From: Aquimarina latercula DSM 2041
Lineage (GTDB): Bacteria; Bacteroidota; Bacteroidia; Flavobacteriales; Flavobacteriaceae
Assembly (NCBI RefSeq): GCF_000430645.1
Contig: NZ_AUMK01000004.1
Coordinates: forward strand, 62,001-126,000
Direction: 5' to 3'
Length of the DNA stretch: 64,000 bases
Both the position numbers and the translations under genes were made by a program. Shown here piece by piece: positions 32,936-42,567 of this stretch (position 1 is the first letter of the stretch; each line of letters begins with the position of its first letter). The notes under the pieces were generated by a model that was not told the origin of the DNA, did not search any database, and saw nothing but the letters and a program-made list of their open reading frames with translations.

Positions 32936-35362
32936 TTAATTGATTATTAGTTTTTGTGTTATAGATTCTCCGTCGCTCTCTATTCGAATTAAATAAATAC
33001 CTAATCCTAATGATAAATTCTTAGCAGAAATCGTGTTTGCTCCTGGTTGAAGTTCTATCTCAGCTTGTTTTTGACCTAGAATAGAAAATACTGTCGCATT
33101 TGCTTTTTTAACAAACTGATTAAGATATATCGAAAAATTATTCGTCGCTGGATTCGGTGCAATTCTTACGTCATTAAATATACCTTCTGGTTCATCTCCT
33201 AAAATCGCTTCAGTAGATTCCAAATCAGCGATTAGACTTTCTGCATTAGCTGATTGTCCACAAGAACCTTCATAAATTTTAACATCAGAAAAAGTAGAGT
33301 TGTTACCACTACCCGCGTCATTATCATTTATAAATACTAACCTGTCCATATTTCCGGTATAAAAATTACCTACAGGAATCACATAAGTTGTAGATCCACT
33401 GCTGTAATTATCAAAATTAGTCACACCATAATTCTGGGTTCCATGAACTTTAAAATATCTGCTAGAGGTCAGCGTATTATCATCTTCAAAACCAACTCCG
33501 TGGATTTCTCCTTGACTACTACTACTAAAAGTAAACTCAATAACCGTATTAGCTGTTACATTATAATTAAAAGGAATAAATTTCCAAGTATTATTAGTCA
33601 TTGATATCGATGCTCCTCCATTACCTATAGAAAAGTTCCCTGCAGAATCTTGGTTAGAAAAACCTGTAATTGCATAATCATTAAAATTTAATGAATCACA
33701 AGTCGGCGGTGGTGGTGTATTACCATTAGTTATGCTTAGGTCATCAATTGTAATATCTCCTTGCCAGCTAGTACCTGTAACTACATTTAATCGTAATTGT
33801 ACACTAGAATTACCCGCATATGCAGAAAGATCTACGCTTGCAGCATTCCAATCAGCACCTTGATCCCCAGATCTAGTAAATACATTACTCCAGTTCCCAG
33901 TATTATTAGTTCTAGCTTCAACATTTAATGTTCCTACCGCATTTCCGGTCATATGATATTGAAAGCTTATTGTTGGAGAAGACACGCCATTAAAATTTAA
34001 ACAAGGAGCATTTAAGATTGCTTGTTTATTTGGATATCCAGTTCCATTACCTGAAGCTTCTACATAAATGTAAGAATTACCATCTACTGCTCCACTAGGT
34101 CCTGTTCCATTAGAAGGAGTACCTCCTGAATTTACAGTCCAATTAATATCATCATTAGATGATTGTGACCAAGCACCGATAGATCCTTCAAAACTTTCGC
34201 TGTAAGGGAAAGATGAAACATTCCCTGAACACTCATCTGTTGGAGGTGGCGGCGGTGTACCTAACCCCATTGCATCCCAAAAAGCAGGAATCGTAGCTCT
34301 TTCTCCGGAATTAGATCCTCCAGATCCAGAACATCCTCCATATGCATGCACTCCAACAGCATTACCCGTTGCTGTATCTATAATTGGGCTACCAGAGTTA
34401 CCTCCTGTAGTATCTGTTCTATATCTTACAAAAGTATTTGTCGAAGAGCTTAATGGTCCAGTGTGAATTTGTTGTGTTTGATTATCAATTCCTGTATCTG
34501 TTCCGAAACCAGTTATTGTGATATTCGCTCCAGGCGTATCCTGTGTCACATTGTATGATGCTCCTTGCCCTTGAATTGGCGTTTGACCTGTTTGAGAATT
34601 CGCAAAACCATCAAAAACTGCCCAGTCATTTGCCTGACTCGGACTATTTGGATATGGTGATACAAAATTTCCTATTGGATATTGATCTTCTGGTCCAGGA
34701 TGTACTATCGTTCTATCAGGATTTGATTTTGGTACATTAAATTCGATTATCTCAGCTCTACTACCCACACAGTGACCAGCAGTTACTAATTTACCATTTG
34801 TGATAATCCAACCTGTACATCCTATTGGAACAATTCTTCCAATAGCATCATCCGCAGAATCCACCCTATCATCGCTAGATCCACATTGTGATTTTACAGT
34901 AGGATCAAGTTCCCCAACACTTAATTCCGAAATATTAATTCCTACTGATGAATCGTTTGCAGCTACCGATAATGTAACTGTAACTGCATCTCCGTTAAAA
35001 TAAGCACTAGAGTTATTCCAGTCCTTTATAGTTTTGGATGTTAAGGTCTGAGTTGCTCCATCTAGTTTTGAAGTAATAGTAATTGTACTATTATTACCCA
35101 AATTTACGTCCTTAAAAAACAGACGTAGCCAAGTAGCTCCTGTTTCTGAAACTTCTTCGGTAATCACTTGTGAGTTATTCTTACCCACAACTCCATCTGA
35201 TTTTAAGGTTAAATTATAAGGAGTTTCATGTCTTGCTAAACTCTGCGTCTGAGCATAATTGACAAATGGAATTAGCATAAATACTACGCAGACGGCAGCA
35301 ATAATTTTGTGTTTTAATAGTAGTTTCCTATTATTAAATGAGTTTGTGCTGTGAAAATTCAT
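32936..35362 (-). CDS. Secreted trypsin-like serine protease with MAM domain and T9SS sorting signal
   Basis: An 808-residue multidomain exoprotein. A signal peptide (about 1-38, ending VNYAQ) is followed by a propeptide-like beta domain (about 45-150). The trypsin-like catalytic domain (about 165-370) has His197 in LVTAGHCVG, Asp246 in NDWAVF and Ser323 in GGNSGSP. After a PPPPP linker (about 373) comes a MAM-like domain (SFEGSIGAWSQS ... ITIDDLSI) and another beta-sandwich of about 150 residues. A T9SS C-terminal domain (RIAPNPATNNFSIYL to the end) closes it. It is a cell-surface or secreted protease. The gene stands alone. Confidence 0.9.
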   Translation of the reverse strand: MNFHSTNSFNNRKLLLKHKIIAAVCVVFMLIPFVNYAQTQSLARHETPYNLTLKSDGVVGKNNSQVITEEVSETGATWLRLFFKDVNLGNNSTITITSKLDGATQTLTSKTIKDWNNSSAYFNGDAVTVTLSVAANDSSVGINISELSVGELDPTVKSQCGSSDDRVDSADDAIGRIVPIGCTGWIITNGKLVTAGHCVGSRAEIIEFNVPKSNPDRTIVHPGPEDQYPIGNFVSPYPNSPSQANDWAVFDGFANSQTGQTPIQGQGASYNVTQDTPGANITITGFGTDTGIDNQTQQIHTGPLSSSTNTFVRYRTDTTGGNSGSPIIDTATGNAVGVHAYGGCSGSGGSNSGERATIPAFWDAMGLGTPPPPPTDECSGNVSSFPYSESFEGSIGAWSQSSNDDINWTVNSGGTPSNGTGPSGAVDGNSYIYVEASGNGTGYPNKQAILNAPCLNFNGVSSPTISFQYHMTGNAVGTLNVEARTNNTGNWSNVFTRSGDQGADWNAASVDLSAYAGNSSVQLRLNVVTGTSWQGDITIDDLSITNGNTPPPPTCDSLNFNDYAITGFSNQDSAGNFSIGNGGASISMTNNTWKFIPFNYNVTANTVIEFTFSSSSQGEIHGVGFEDDNTLTSSRYFKVHGTQNYGVTNFDNYSSGSTTYVIPVGNFYTGNMDRLVFINDNDAGSGNNSTFSDVKIYEGSCGQSANAESLIADLESTEAILGDEPEGIFNDVRIAPNPATNNFSIYLNQFVKKANATVFSILGQKQAEIELQPGANTISAKNLSLGLGIYLIRIESDGESITQKLIIN

Positions 35363-35641
35363 AAAAATAAAAGTTTTAGTATATAGAAATTAAATTTAGT
35401 TACTAAATCAATTTTGCTTAAGGTTAGTTACTCCTTAAACATATACTCCATATAAATGCATTTAAAAACTATTAAATTACATCTACTTTATTTCCCTTTA
35501 TTTTTTGTCTTAGAAATCTATTAAAATTTCAACCCCAGCAATAAAAGTAAGGAAGAAAATTTTGTCTACAAAAAAGTTTGAAGTCTAAAATGAAATGTAA
35601 GATTATATTATGTCTATTTTTGTACTTTCTATTAGTAAAAT

Positions 35642-37033
35642 ATGATTTCACAAGATACCATAGTTGCTTTAGCTACTCCAGCAGGAGCTGGTGCTATAGC
35701 AGTGATTAGAGTTTCGGGAAAAGATGCAATTAGTATTTGCGCTCCCCTATTTCGTTCTATTAAAGGAAAAGATCTAAATAAACAAAAAAGTCATACAATA
35801 CATCTAGGTCATATTATTGATAATGAGCGTATATTAGATGAAGTATTACTCTCTTTGTTTAAAGGAACGACTTCTTATACGGGAGAACCTACTGTAGAAA
35901 TATCATGTCATGGGTCAAGCTACATCCAACAAGAAATTATTCAGTTATTACTTCGTAAAGGATGTAGAATCGCTAACGCCGGAGAATTTACATTAAGAGC
36001 ATTTATTAATGGTAAATTAGATTTATCACAAGCAGAAGCAGTGGCAGATCTTATCGCTTCTGATTCTGAAGCTTCTCATCAGATTGCTATGCAACAAATG
36101 CGTGGTGGTTTTAGTAATGAAATTCAAAAACTGCGGGATGAGCTTCTCAATTTTGCATCATTAATAGAACTAGAACTTGATTTTGCCGAGGAAGATGTAG
36201 AGTTCGCTAATAGATCGCAGTTTCAGGATCTAATCTCTCGGATCACCAAAGTTCTAAAGCGACTAATTGATTCTTTTGCTGTTGGAAATGTAATTAAAAA
36301 TGGTATTCCGGTTGCAATTGTGGGAGAACCTAACGTTGGTAAATCTACATTACTCAACGTTTTATTAAACGAAGAGCGCGCTATTGTTTCTGACATTGCT
36401 GGAACCACACGCGATACTATTGAAGATGAAATCAATATAGGAGGTATTGGATTTAGATTTATCGATACTGCTGGTATTAGAGACACTAAGGATATCGTAG
36501 AAAGTATAGGAATAAAGAAGACTTTCGAAAAGATTGAGCAAGCACAGGTGGTTATTTATTTGATTGACAGTTCTGCATTAACCGTTGATAGTTTAAAGTT
36601 ATTAAAAACTGAAATCGGTAAGATCAAAAACAAATATCCGCAGAAACCATTAATTGTTATAGCTAACAAAGTAGATAAACTTAGTGAATCCGAGATTTCA
36701 TCATTAACTTCAGAGATCGAGAATATACACCTGTTGTCCGCCAAACAAAATATTGGGGTTGAAGAATTACAAAGTAAACTCTTAGATTTTGTAAATACAG
36801 GAGCTTTAAGAAATGACGAAACTATTGTGACCAATTCTCGTCATTATGATGCTTTATTAAAAGCTTTAGAAGAAATTCAAAAAGTACAATACGGTATTGA
36901 CAATGGTTTATCTGGAGATTTAATGGCGATTGATATTCGTCAGGCATTATATCATTTTGGTGAGATTACCGGTGAGATTACTTCTGATGATTTGCTTGGT
37001 AATATTTTTGCTAATTTCTGTATTGGTAAATAG
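35642..37033 (+). CDS. mnmE: tRNA modification GTPase
   Basis: A 463-residue MnmE. The N-terminal folate-binding domain (IVALATPAGAGAIAVIRVSG, residues 7-26) is followed by a helical domain. The inserted G domain has GEPNVGKST (about 227-235), GTTRDT (about 254-259), DTAG (about 276-279) and NKVD (about 341-344). The C-terminal CIGK motif is present, with the conserved Cys. With MnmG it installs the 5-carboxymethylaminomethyl group on wobble uridine of tRNAs. The full length and motifs leave no doubt. Confidence 0.98.
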   Translation: MISQDTIVALATPAGAGAIAVIRVSGKDAISICAPLFRSIKGKDLNKQKSHTIHLGHIIDNERILDEVLLSLFKGTTSYTGEPTVEISCHGSSYIQQEIIQLLLRKGCRIANAGEFTLRAFINGKLDLSQAEAVADLIASDSEASHQIAMQQMRGGFSNEIQKLRDELLNFASLIELELDFAEEDVEFANRSQFQDLISRITKVLKRLIDSFAVGNVIKNGIPVAIVGEPNVGKSTLLNVLLNEERAIVSDIAGTTRDTIEDEINIGGIGFRFIDTAGIRDTKDIVESIGIKKTFEKIEQAQVVIYLIDSSALTVDSLKLLKTEIGKIKNKYPQKPLIVIANKVDKLSESEISSLTSEIENIHLLSAKQNIGVEELQSKLLDFVNTGALRNDETIVTNSRHYDALLKALEEIQKVQYGIDNGLSGDLMAIDIRQALYHFGEITGEITSDDLLGNIFANFCIGK

Positions 37034-37276
37034 ATTTTCTAGCCTTTAATAAGGTTTTGTTTTCCTTTGTTTGACCTTTTATATAAAAATAGTGTGATTT
37101 ATAGCTATCCACAAAGAACTTACTTTAATATATTCTCAAAATAGAATTGGCCTTACTTAGAATTCAAAAATCAAACATTATCACACTCCTATATGACATG
37201 AAAAAACATCAAAATCAAAAAAGAACCGTGATATTAGAGATGTTTAATAAAAAGAATGAATTTATAAAAACCATAA

Positions 37277-38959
37277 TTATTCTTTTAGTATCCTAAATAT
37301 TTTCGATGTTTCAACTCCTTCTATTTTCAGTAAATAAATACCTTTCGAAAAATCACTCATATTTACCTCTAATTTATTAGTACCATCTTCTATTTTATTA
37401 TTTCTTAGTACTTTTCCTTCTAAATTATATAATATATAGTTTGTGTAATATATGTCACTTAAATTAACATTTAATAAATCTTCTACAGGATTCGGGTATA
37501 TAGTTTCTATTTTTTTGATATTGGAAAATTCTTTATCTATATTATAATATCCGTTTTCACCGTCAAATCTCTGAAATTCTTCTAAAACTATATTAAATGT
37601 TTTTTTTACTGTAAAAAATAATGCTTCACCTCCCTTAAGTTCGAACTCTTTTTCAAACCATCCATTACGATAAGTATCAAACTGGATTTCCTCATCTTTA
37701 CCATTATCTGGGTTAATTTGTCTCCTATGGGCGAGCTTATCGCTAAACTTACAAATAACTTTTTGATTAAAAATCGTTTGATCATAGTTATTTCCGCCAT
37801 GTTGCATATTTACCACCATTATATTATACCACTCGCTATTCCAGGGATAATCAAAACGTGCGATACAAATGCCTCCATCACCGGAAACATCAAAATCTGA
37901 GCTTACGTCCCCTAACTTATATTCCCTTACACCTCTAGGAATACCACCATTTTTATTCTTCATAAAAGAAACGCTTGTTGATTCTAAATCCATTAACTTA
38001 TCTCCCCAATTAAGAACAGTCTGATTAATATCTTTAACTATTTTGTATAAATCTGTTTTTTTGTTGGTAGTATGTTCTAACATACCATTCCCAAAGTTAT
38101 CTTTATCCTTTTCCTTTATCTGATAATTATACCACCAAAGCCCTTTCGCTCCATATGCTAAGTGCATGTTAACCTGCCATCTACAATCTGTCTCGCTGGA
38201 CTTACGTGTATCCTGAGAATCAGCTCCACCTCCTGTCCATTCCACAAGGCTAATGAATCCGAAGATTCCTGGACCTCGATTTCCAACTAAGTCATATGAT
38301 CTATTTCTAAATAGTTCGAGATTATTAAAGTATGAAGGACTTGTAGCATTATCTGAACTCTTCAAAGTAGGGTAATGAGAGTAGCCTACAACAGAAGGGT
38401 TACATCTCTCCAAGCCTTGATCCACAAGAGTATTGTAAGGTACTTTAAATCGGCTTTCTGGAACCGCCCAATTTGGTAAAAAGTTAATTTGAGTTATAAC
38501 CCTACTTGGTAGTTTTGGATAAATCTCTTTATTCACAACCCAATTAATAAAATCGTACTGATGATAATAATGATGAAATTGATGTTTTTTAAAATTGGGA
38601 GCATCATCTTTTAGAATAAAAATAGAGATTCTATTGGCAGAATCATTCGCTAATTTAATTGCGTTTTCCAATGAAGACCTGTTACTAGGTAAAAAATATT
38701 CGTCCCAAGTTCCCAAAACAGCATTGAGTCCTGCAGCTTTGGTAAATTTTAATTGATTTGTATCTACTTGTATCATATTAAGGTTGGCCTCTGCATAGGT
38801 ATCAAACCAACTTTGTGTTTTACTTGTTCTCCATGCAAAAGACCAAGCACCAATAGGGAACTCTTCTTGTGCATCAATCCATTTTTTAAATCTTTCCCCT
38901 GTTTGACCATATCCATAAGACACAAAACAAATGATAATTAGCAATATACACTTGTTCAT
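37277..38959 (-). CDS. Secreted T9SS protein, putative glycoside hydrolase-like TIM barrel
   Basis: A protein of 560 residues from ATG 38959 (an ATG at 38989 would add ten and weaken the signal peptide). The signal peptide ends FVSYGYGQ. The body has barrel-like strand/helix alternation: EEFPIGAWSFAW, TYAEANLNMIQVD, AGLNAVLGTWDEYFLP, FGFISLVEW, and AYGAKGLWWYNY, which resembles the 'YGAKG' strand of glycoside hydrolases. The last about 70 residues are a T9SS sorting domain (IYPNPVEDLLNVNL ... KGIYLLKIEG). The exact family and catalytic pair cannot be named. The gene stands alone. Confidence 0.72.
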   Translation of the reverse strand: MNKCILLIIICFVSYGYGQTGERFKKWIDAQEEFPIGAWSFAWRTSKTQSWFDTYAEANLNMIQVDTNQLKFTKAAGLNAVLGTWDEYFLPSNRSSLENAIKLANDSANRISIFILKDDAPNFKKHQFHHYYHQYDFINWVVNKEIYPKLPSRVITQINFLPNWAVPESRFKVPYNTLVDQGLERCNPSVVGYSHYPTLKSSDNATSPSYFNNLELFRNRSYDLVGNRGPGIFGFISLVEWTGGGADSQDTRKSSETDCRWQVNMHLAYGAKGLWWYNYQIKEKDKDNFGNGMLEHTTNKKTDLYKIVKDINQTVLNWGDKLMDLESTSVSFMKNKNGGIPRGVREYKLGDVSSDFDVSGDGGICIARFDYPWNSEWYNIMVVNMQHGGNNYDQTIFNQKVICKFSDKLAHRRQINPDNGKDEEIQFDTYRNGWFEKEFELKGGEALFFTVKKTFNIVLEEFQRFDGENGYYNIDKEFSNIKKIETIYPNPVEDLLNVNLSDIYYTNYILYNLEGKVLRNNKIEDGTNKLEVNMSDFSKGIYLLKIEGVETSKIFRILKE

Positions 38960-38989
38960 ATTTAGGTTTTCTTTTATTAACATTATCAT

Positions 38990-39468
38990 AATAAATTTTT
39001 AATCTTTTTTTTAACACAAAGAATCAAACACTATATTTATAAGTGTCATTAAACATAAATATGTTACCCCTGCTCAACCTTTTTTTATCAAAAATTAATT
39101 TAAAAAGAAGAAACTAACAGTTTTAGCTAATTATCCAGTAGTAAAAATATTTCTTTCTTGGATAAAATAGAACTTTCAATTGCATTGGAAAAACATACTT
39201 TCATATTTTAACTTTGAAATCAAACAAAACACCAACAAAAGAAAACAAAATCTAGCACTTCCATTTCACCTCCTACTCTGCTACCCCTTTATTTATAATG
39301 GTTCAACACATATTGTATTGAGAAGTAGTTTAGATAATACTTCTCAACTCTGCTTTGTTATATGATTATTTATTTAAACTTATAATGCAATAAACTTAAA
39401 TACAAAAAGTAGATCACCTCATTGTATTATCCATAATTATTCTGAAATAATTATTGTATTTTCATTCT
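38990..39468. other. Non-coding stretch with a 10-bp hairpin and a palindrome
   Basis: A 479-bp AT-rich region without a convincing gene. It contains a hairpin at 39318-39347 (TTGAGAAGTA pairing with TACTTCTCAA, ten-base loop) and a palindrome at 39433-39454 just before the acyl-CoA oxidase-type gene. A 61-residue reading frame at 39180-39365 has no domain and no supporting context. Confidence 0.55.
39433..39454. promoter_or_regulatory. 9-bp-arm palindrome before the acyl-CoA oxidase-like gene
   Basis: ATAATTATT at 39433-39441 and AATAATTAT at 39446-39454 are exact complements with four bases between. It ends 15 bp before ATG 39469, where a dimeric TetR- or GntR-type repressor could block expression. 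No neighbouring regulator gene is present. Confidence 0.45.
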
Positions 39469-41733
39469 ATGAATGCAACAAGCTATACTCAAGGTATTTT
39501 ACAATATATTCCTTTCTTTTATGTAATCTGGTCAGACGATTTATTATCCTACTCGGAAATTTCTGTTGTAAAGACAGCAATCCAAGGAGATGAAACATTA
39601 GGCAAGGAAGACAGAGGTGTTCTTACAAGTTGGTTAAACCCTAATGACCCTCCTAAGGATCAAGAGTTAAAAAACTGGAAAAAAACAATAACAAATTCTT
39701 CCATTAAACTAGTAGAAAGTGAAGTGCATCCACTGGCAACATTCAGCCAAAATTTAGTTTGTTATTATCAGACAGCATGTCCTTTTAATACCCATTTAAA
39801 AGATATAGAAATAAACCTTGGTATTCAGCCTAACCACTACAGGCATTTATTTGATTTAGAAGTAGTCCAAGAAACATCGGCTGAACATTATGAAGCTTCT
39901 GCTATTGACCAGATTCTTAAAGGTGAGCACTCCGATGTGGTTGATGCTTTTCGAGAAGTTCTTAAAGATCCAATTTTTGATTGGGATATCAGGAGAACCA
40001 AAGAAGAATTTAGAGAACACGTATTACAACAAGTAAAATTCTTAGCCAAAGAAGGATATGGAGCTATGGCGTATCCAGAAACCTATGGCGGCACCGAAGA
40101 TATGCTTGGATATGCAGCTATTTTTGAAAATCTAATGTATGTAGATGGAAGTTTAGCGATAAAGTTTGGGGTTCAGTTTGGTCTTTTTGGAGGAAGTATT
40201 CAAAAATTAGGCACAAAAAAACATCATGATCAATACCTAGCAGATACCGGAAAAACAAAACTATTAGGATGTTTTGCGATGACCGAAACTGGACATGGTT
40301 CTAATGTAAGAGGTATTAAAACTACTGCAACATATCATAAAGAAACAGATAGTATAATTATACATACGCCAGGACAAAACGATAATAAAGAATATATAGG
40401 TAATGCCTTAGATTCTAAGATGGCATCAGTTTTTGCCCAATTAATTGTTAATGGTAAGAACGAAGGAGTACATGCTATTCTGGTTCCGATAAGAAATAAA
40501 CAACACGAATTAATGCCTGGAGTCACTATTGAGGATAATGGTTATAAATTAGGACTTAACGGAGTAGACAACGGAAAGATATGGTTTCATCAAGTGCACG
40601 TTCCCAGAGAGAACTTATTAAACAAATATGGAGATATTGATGCAAATGGCTCATATCATTCTGATATCAAAAATCCAAACAAACGTTTCTTTACGATGTT
40701 AGGCACATTAGTTGGAGGTAGAATATGTGTAGCTCGCGCTGGACTAGGCGGAGCTAAAAAAGCCCTAGCAATCGCTGTTAGGCATGCTTTAAAAAGAAGG
40801 CAATTTAATGATAGTATAAAAATCCAAGAGGATCTCCTTATGGATTACCCCACACATCAATTACGCCTCACACCGGCTGTAGCAACTTGTTATGTATATG
40901 ATATTACATTAACGCATATGATGAAAATCTACAGTGACAAATCAGTAATAGATAAACGAAAAATTGAAACTCAGGCAGCTGGACTTAAATCCATAATTAC
41001 CTGGTTTGCAAATGATACGATACAAGAATGTAGAGAAGCCTGTGGTGGAAAGGGATATTTAATAGAGAATCAAATTGCTGACCTAAAAGGCGATGTAGAT
41101 ATCTTCACCACTTTTGAAGGAGATAACCATGTATTACTATTATTAGCGGCAAAGGGTATATTATCAGAGTTTAAATCTGAATTTAACAGTGCCGGTTTTA
41201 CGGCTGTGCTAAAATTACTGGGAGCTAGACTTAATGATAAATTAAGTACTATAAATCCTGCTTATACTAACAATGTAGACAAGGATCATCTGTATAATCC
41301 TAAATTCCACAAACATGCATTTGATTATCGAACCAGAAGACTTACGTATACCTTAGCAATGCGAATTCGTGATTATGTAAAAAAAGGAATTCCCTCGTAT
41401 CAAGCTTTTCTAAAAGTTCAAACACATTTATTATCCCTAGGAAAAGCATATAGCACTGAATTGGCATATAGCACCTTTACAAGTTTTGTAGATACCATAG
41501 AAGATAAAAAATATCAACAGTTGTTTCAGAAAATAGGTACTTTGTATGCATTACACGAATTAAGAAAAGATGCATCCTGGTATTTAGAACAAGGATATAT
41601 TGGTAGTGCAAAATCAAAAGCAATTCGAAACCGTGTAGAGCGGCTTTCTACAGAATTAAGACCGCATATAAAAACATTAGTTGATGGATACGGAATTCCA
41701 GAGCATTGTATGAGTGCTCCAATAGCAATTTAA
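39469..41733 (+). CDS. Acyl-CoA oxidase-type flavoprotein
   Basis: A protein of 754 residues from ATG 39469 (a TTG frame start at 39454 is possible). The N-terminal part differs from plain acyl-CoA dehydrogenases. The central flavin domain has CFAMTETGHGSNVRGI and TTATYHKETD as in acyl-CoA oxidases, with GVTIEDNGYKLGLNGVDNG. The C-terminal part has ACGGKGYL and TFEGDNHVLLLLAAKG, the motif holding the catalytic Glu in acyl-CoA oxidases. It should oxidise fatty acyl-CoA to enoyl-CoA, passing electrons to O2 rather than to ETF. The length is close to peroxisomal oxidases. Confidence 0.85.
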   Translation: MNATSYTQGILQYIPFFYVIWSDDLLSYSEISVVKTAIQGDETLGKEDRGVLTSWLNPNDPPKDQELKNWKKTITNSSIKLVESEVHPLATFSQNLVCYYQTACPFNTHLKDIEINLGIQPNHYRHLFDLEVVQETSAEHYEASAIDQILKGEHSDVVDAFREVLKDPIFDWDIRRTKEEFREHVLQQVKFLAKEGYGAMAYPETYGGTEDMLGYAAIFENLMYVDGSLAIKFGVQFGLFGGSIQKLGTKKHHDQYLADTGKTKLLGCFAMTETGHGSNVRGIKTTATYHKETDSIIIHTPGQNDNKEYIGNALDSKMASVFAQLIVNGKNEGVHAILVPIRNKQHELMPGVTIEDNGYKLGLNGVDNGKIWFHQVHVPRENLLNKYGDIDANGSYHSDIKNPNKRFFTMLGTLVGGRICVARAGLGGAKKALAIAVRHALKRRQFNDSIKIQEDLLMDYPTHQLRLTPAVATCYVYDITLTHMMKIYSDKSVIDKRKIETQAAGLKSIITWFANDTIQECREACGGKGYLIENQIADLKGDVDIFTTFEGDNHVLLLLAAKGILSEFKSEFNSAGFTAVLKLLGARLNDKLSTINPAYTNNVDKDHLYNPKFHKHAFDYRTRRLTYTLAMRIRDYVKKGIPSYQAFLKVQTHLLSLGKAYSTELAYSTFTSFVDTIEDKKYQQLFQKIGTLYALHELRKDASWYLEQGYIGSAKSKAIRNRVERLSTELRPHIKTLVDGYGIPEHCMSAPIAI

Positions 41734-41739
41734 AAATAA

Positions 41740-41777
41740 AAAACCAGTAAATAAACAATTCATTTACTGGTTTTTTT
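41740..41777. terminator. Bidirectional terminator
   Basis: AAAACCAGTAAAT at 41740-41752 pairs exactly with ATTTACTGGTTTT at 41762-41774 and is followed by a T-run. It separates the convergent acyl-CoA oxidase-like and His-heptad lipoprotein genes. Confidence 0.9.
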
Positions 41778-41798
41778 AATAACTATATCTATTTTTAT

Positions 41799-42308
41799 TT
41801 ACTCTTGTTCCGAAACTTCTTCTTCGGCCTTCTTTTTATCTTCCTCAATCATTTTTTTATCCTCATCAGTAATACGCTCGTGTTCTGCAGCTATACCTTT
41901 ATGCTCTTTCTCCATATGCTCATGTTCCGCTTTCATGGATTCATGTTCAGATTTCATTTGCTCCAATGTAATCTCTCCAGAAACATGTTTTGTTTCTAAT
42001 TCAGCGTGCTTTTCTATCAATGTCTGATGATCTTCAATAAGTTTACCGTGTTTGGCTAATAAATCTATGTGACTCTTTTCTGTTATCAAATGAATTGAAT
42101 CATTTTCGATTGTTTTATGAGCAGCTACCATCTGCTGATGATCATCTTTCATAGTGTTATGTTCTTTAGCCATAGTTTCGTGAGAAGCTTCCATTTCTTG
42201 ATGCTTTTCTACCATAGCTTTATGCTCAGGTGCTTCTGCGGGGTTTTGCTTGCAAGACACAAATAAAAGAACTGTTGCAATCACTGCTAATCTACTAAGT
42301 GTTTTCAT
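41799..42308 (-). CDS. His/Met-rich coiled-coil lipoprotein with heptad-spaced histidines
   Basis: A 169-residue lipoprotein (lipobox FVSC, Cys19). The mature part is one long coiled coil. Histidines occur every seven residues: 29, 36, 43, 50, 57, 64, then 73, 80, 87, 94, 101, 108, 122, 129, 136, 143. Methionine often stands three residues later (HKAMVEKHQEM, EHESMKAEHEHM). A shift of two residues occurs between 64 and 73 and one position (115) is missed. On a helix this makes a ladder of His side chains. Metal binding is plausible. The function is unknown. Confidence 0.8.
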   Translation of the reverse strand: MKTLSRLAVIATVLLFVSCKQNPAEAPEHKAMVEKHQEMEASHETMAKEHNTMKDDHQQMVAAHKTIENDSIHLITEKSHIDLLAKHGKLIEDHQTLIEKHAELETKHVSGEITLEQMKSEHESMKAEHEHMEKEHKGIAAEHERITDEDKKMIEEDKKKAEEEVSEQE

Positions 42309-42475
42309 GATTTTAATTAATTGGTTTACGATTCAAATGTATAAACTATTTTTTTACTGAATTATTTTAGTTTTGCTTTTTTAAAAAATTTAAAAATTCC
42401 CTATTCCCTAACAATCTAATTTGGAAAAATTTCCTTTATAAGTAAGGTTTGGATTAATCAGAAGACAAAATGGTG

Positions 42476-42514
42476 AAGTATACTTTTTTCGAATTTTATG
42501 AAAAAAAAGTACTT
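42476..42514. promoter_or_regulatory. Two palindromes before the Fur-family gene
   Basis: AAGTATACTT at 42476-42485 and AAGTACTT at 42507-42514 are each perfect palindromes and their flanks also form a loose inverted repeat. They lie 54-92 bp upstream of the Fur-family ATG and could be an autoregulatory site. They do not match the GCAAC-N3-GTTGC palindrome found further right. Confidence 0.35.
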
Positions 42515-42567
42515 ATGGTCAAAAAATCATTATTTTCGATAAAGTAAAGGAATCCGAATACGATAGC

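Noticed and set aside
34543-35003. Plus-strand frames opposite the T9SS protease gene
   Set aside because: They are antisense to a well-supported multidomain protein and show no domains or start signals.
39180-39365. A 61-residue reading frame in the intergenic region before the acyl-CoA oxidase-like gene
   Set aside because: Its composition is that of translated AT-rich spacer, it spans the hairpin at 39318-39347, and nothing around supports expression.
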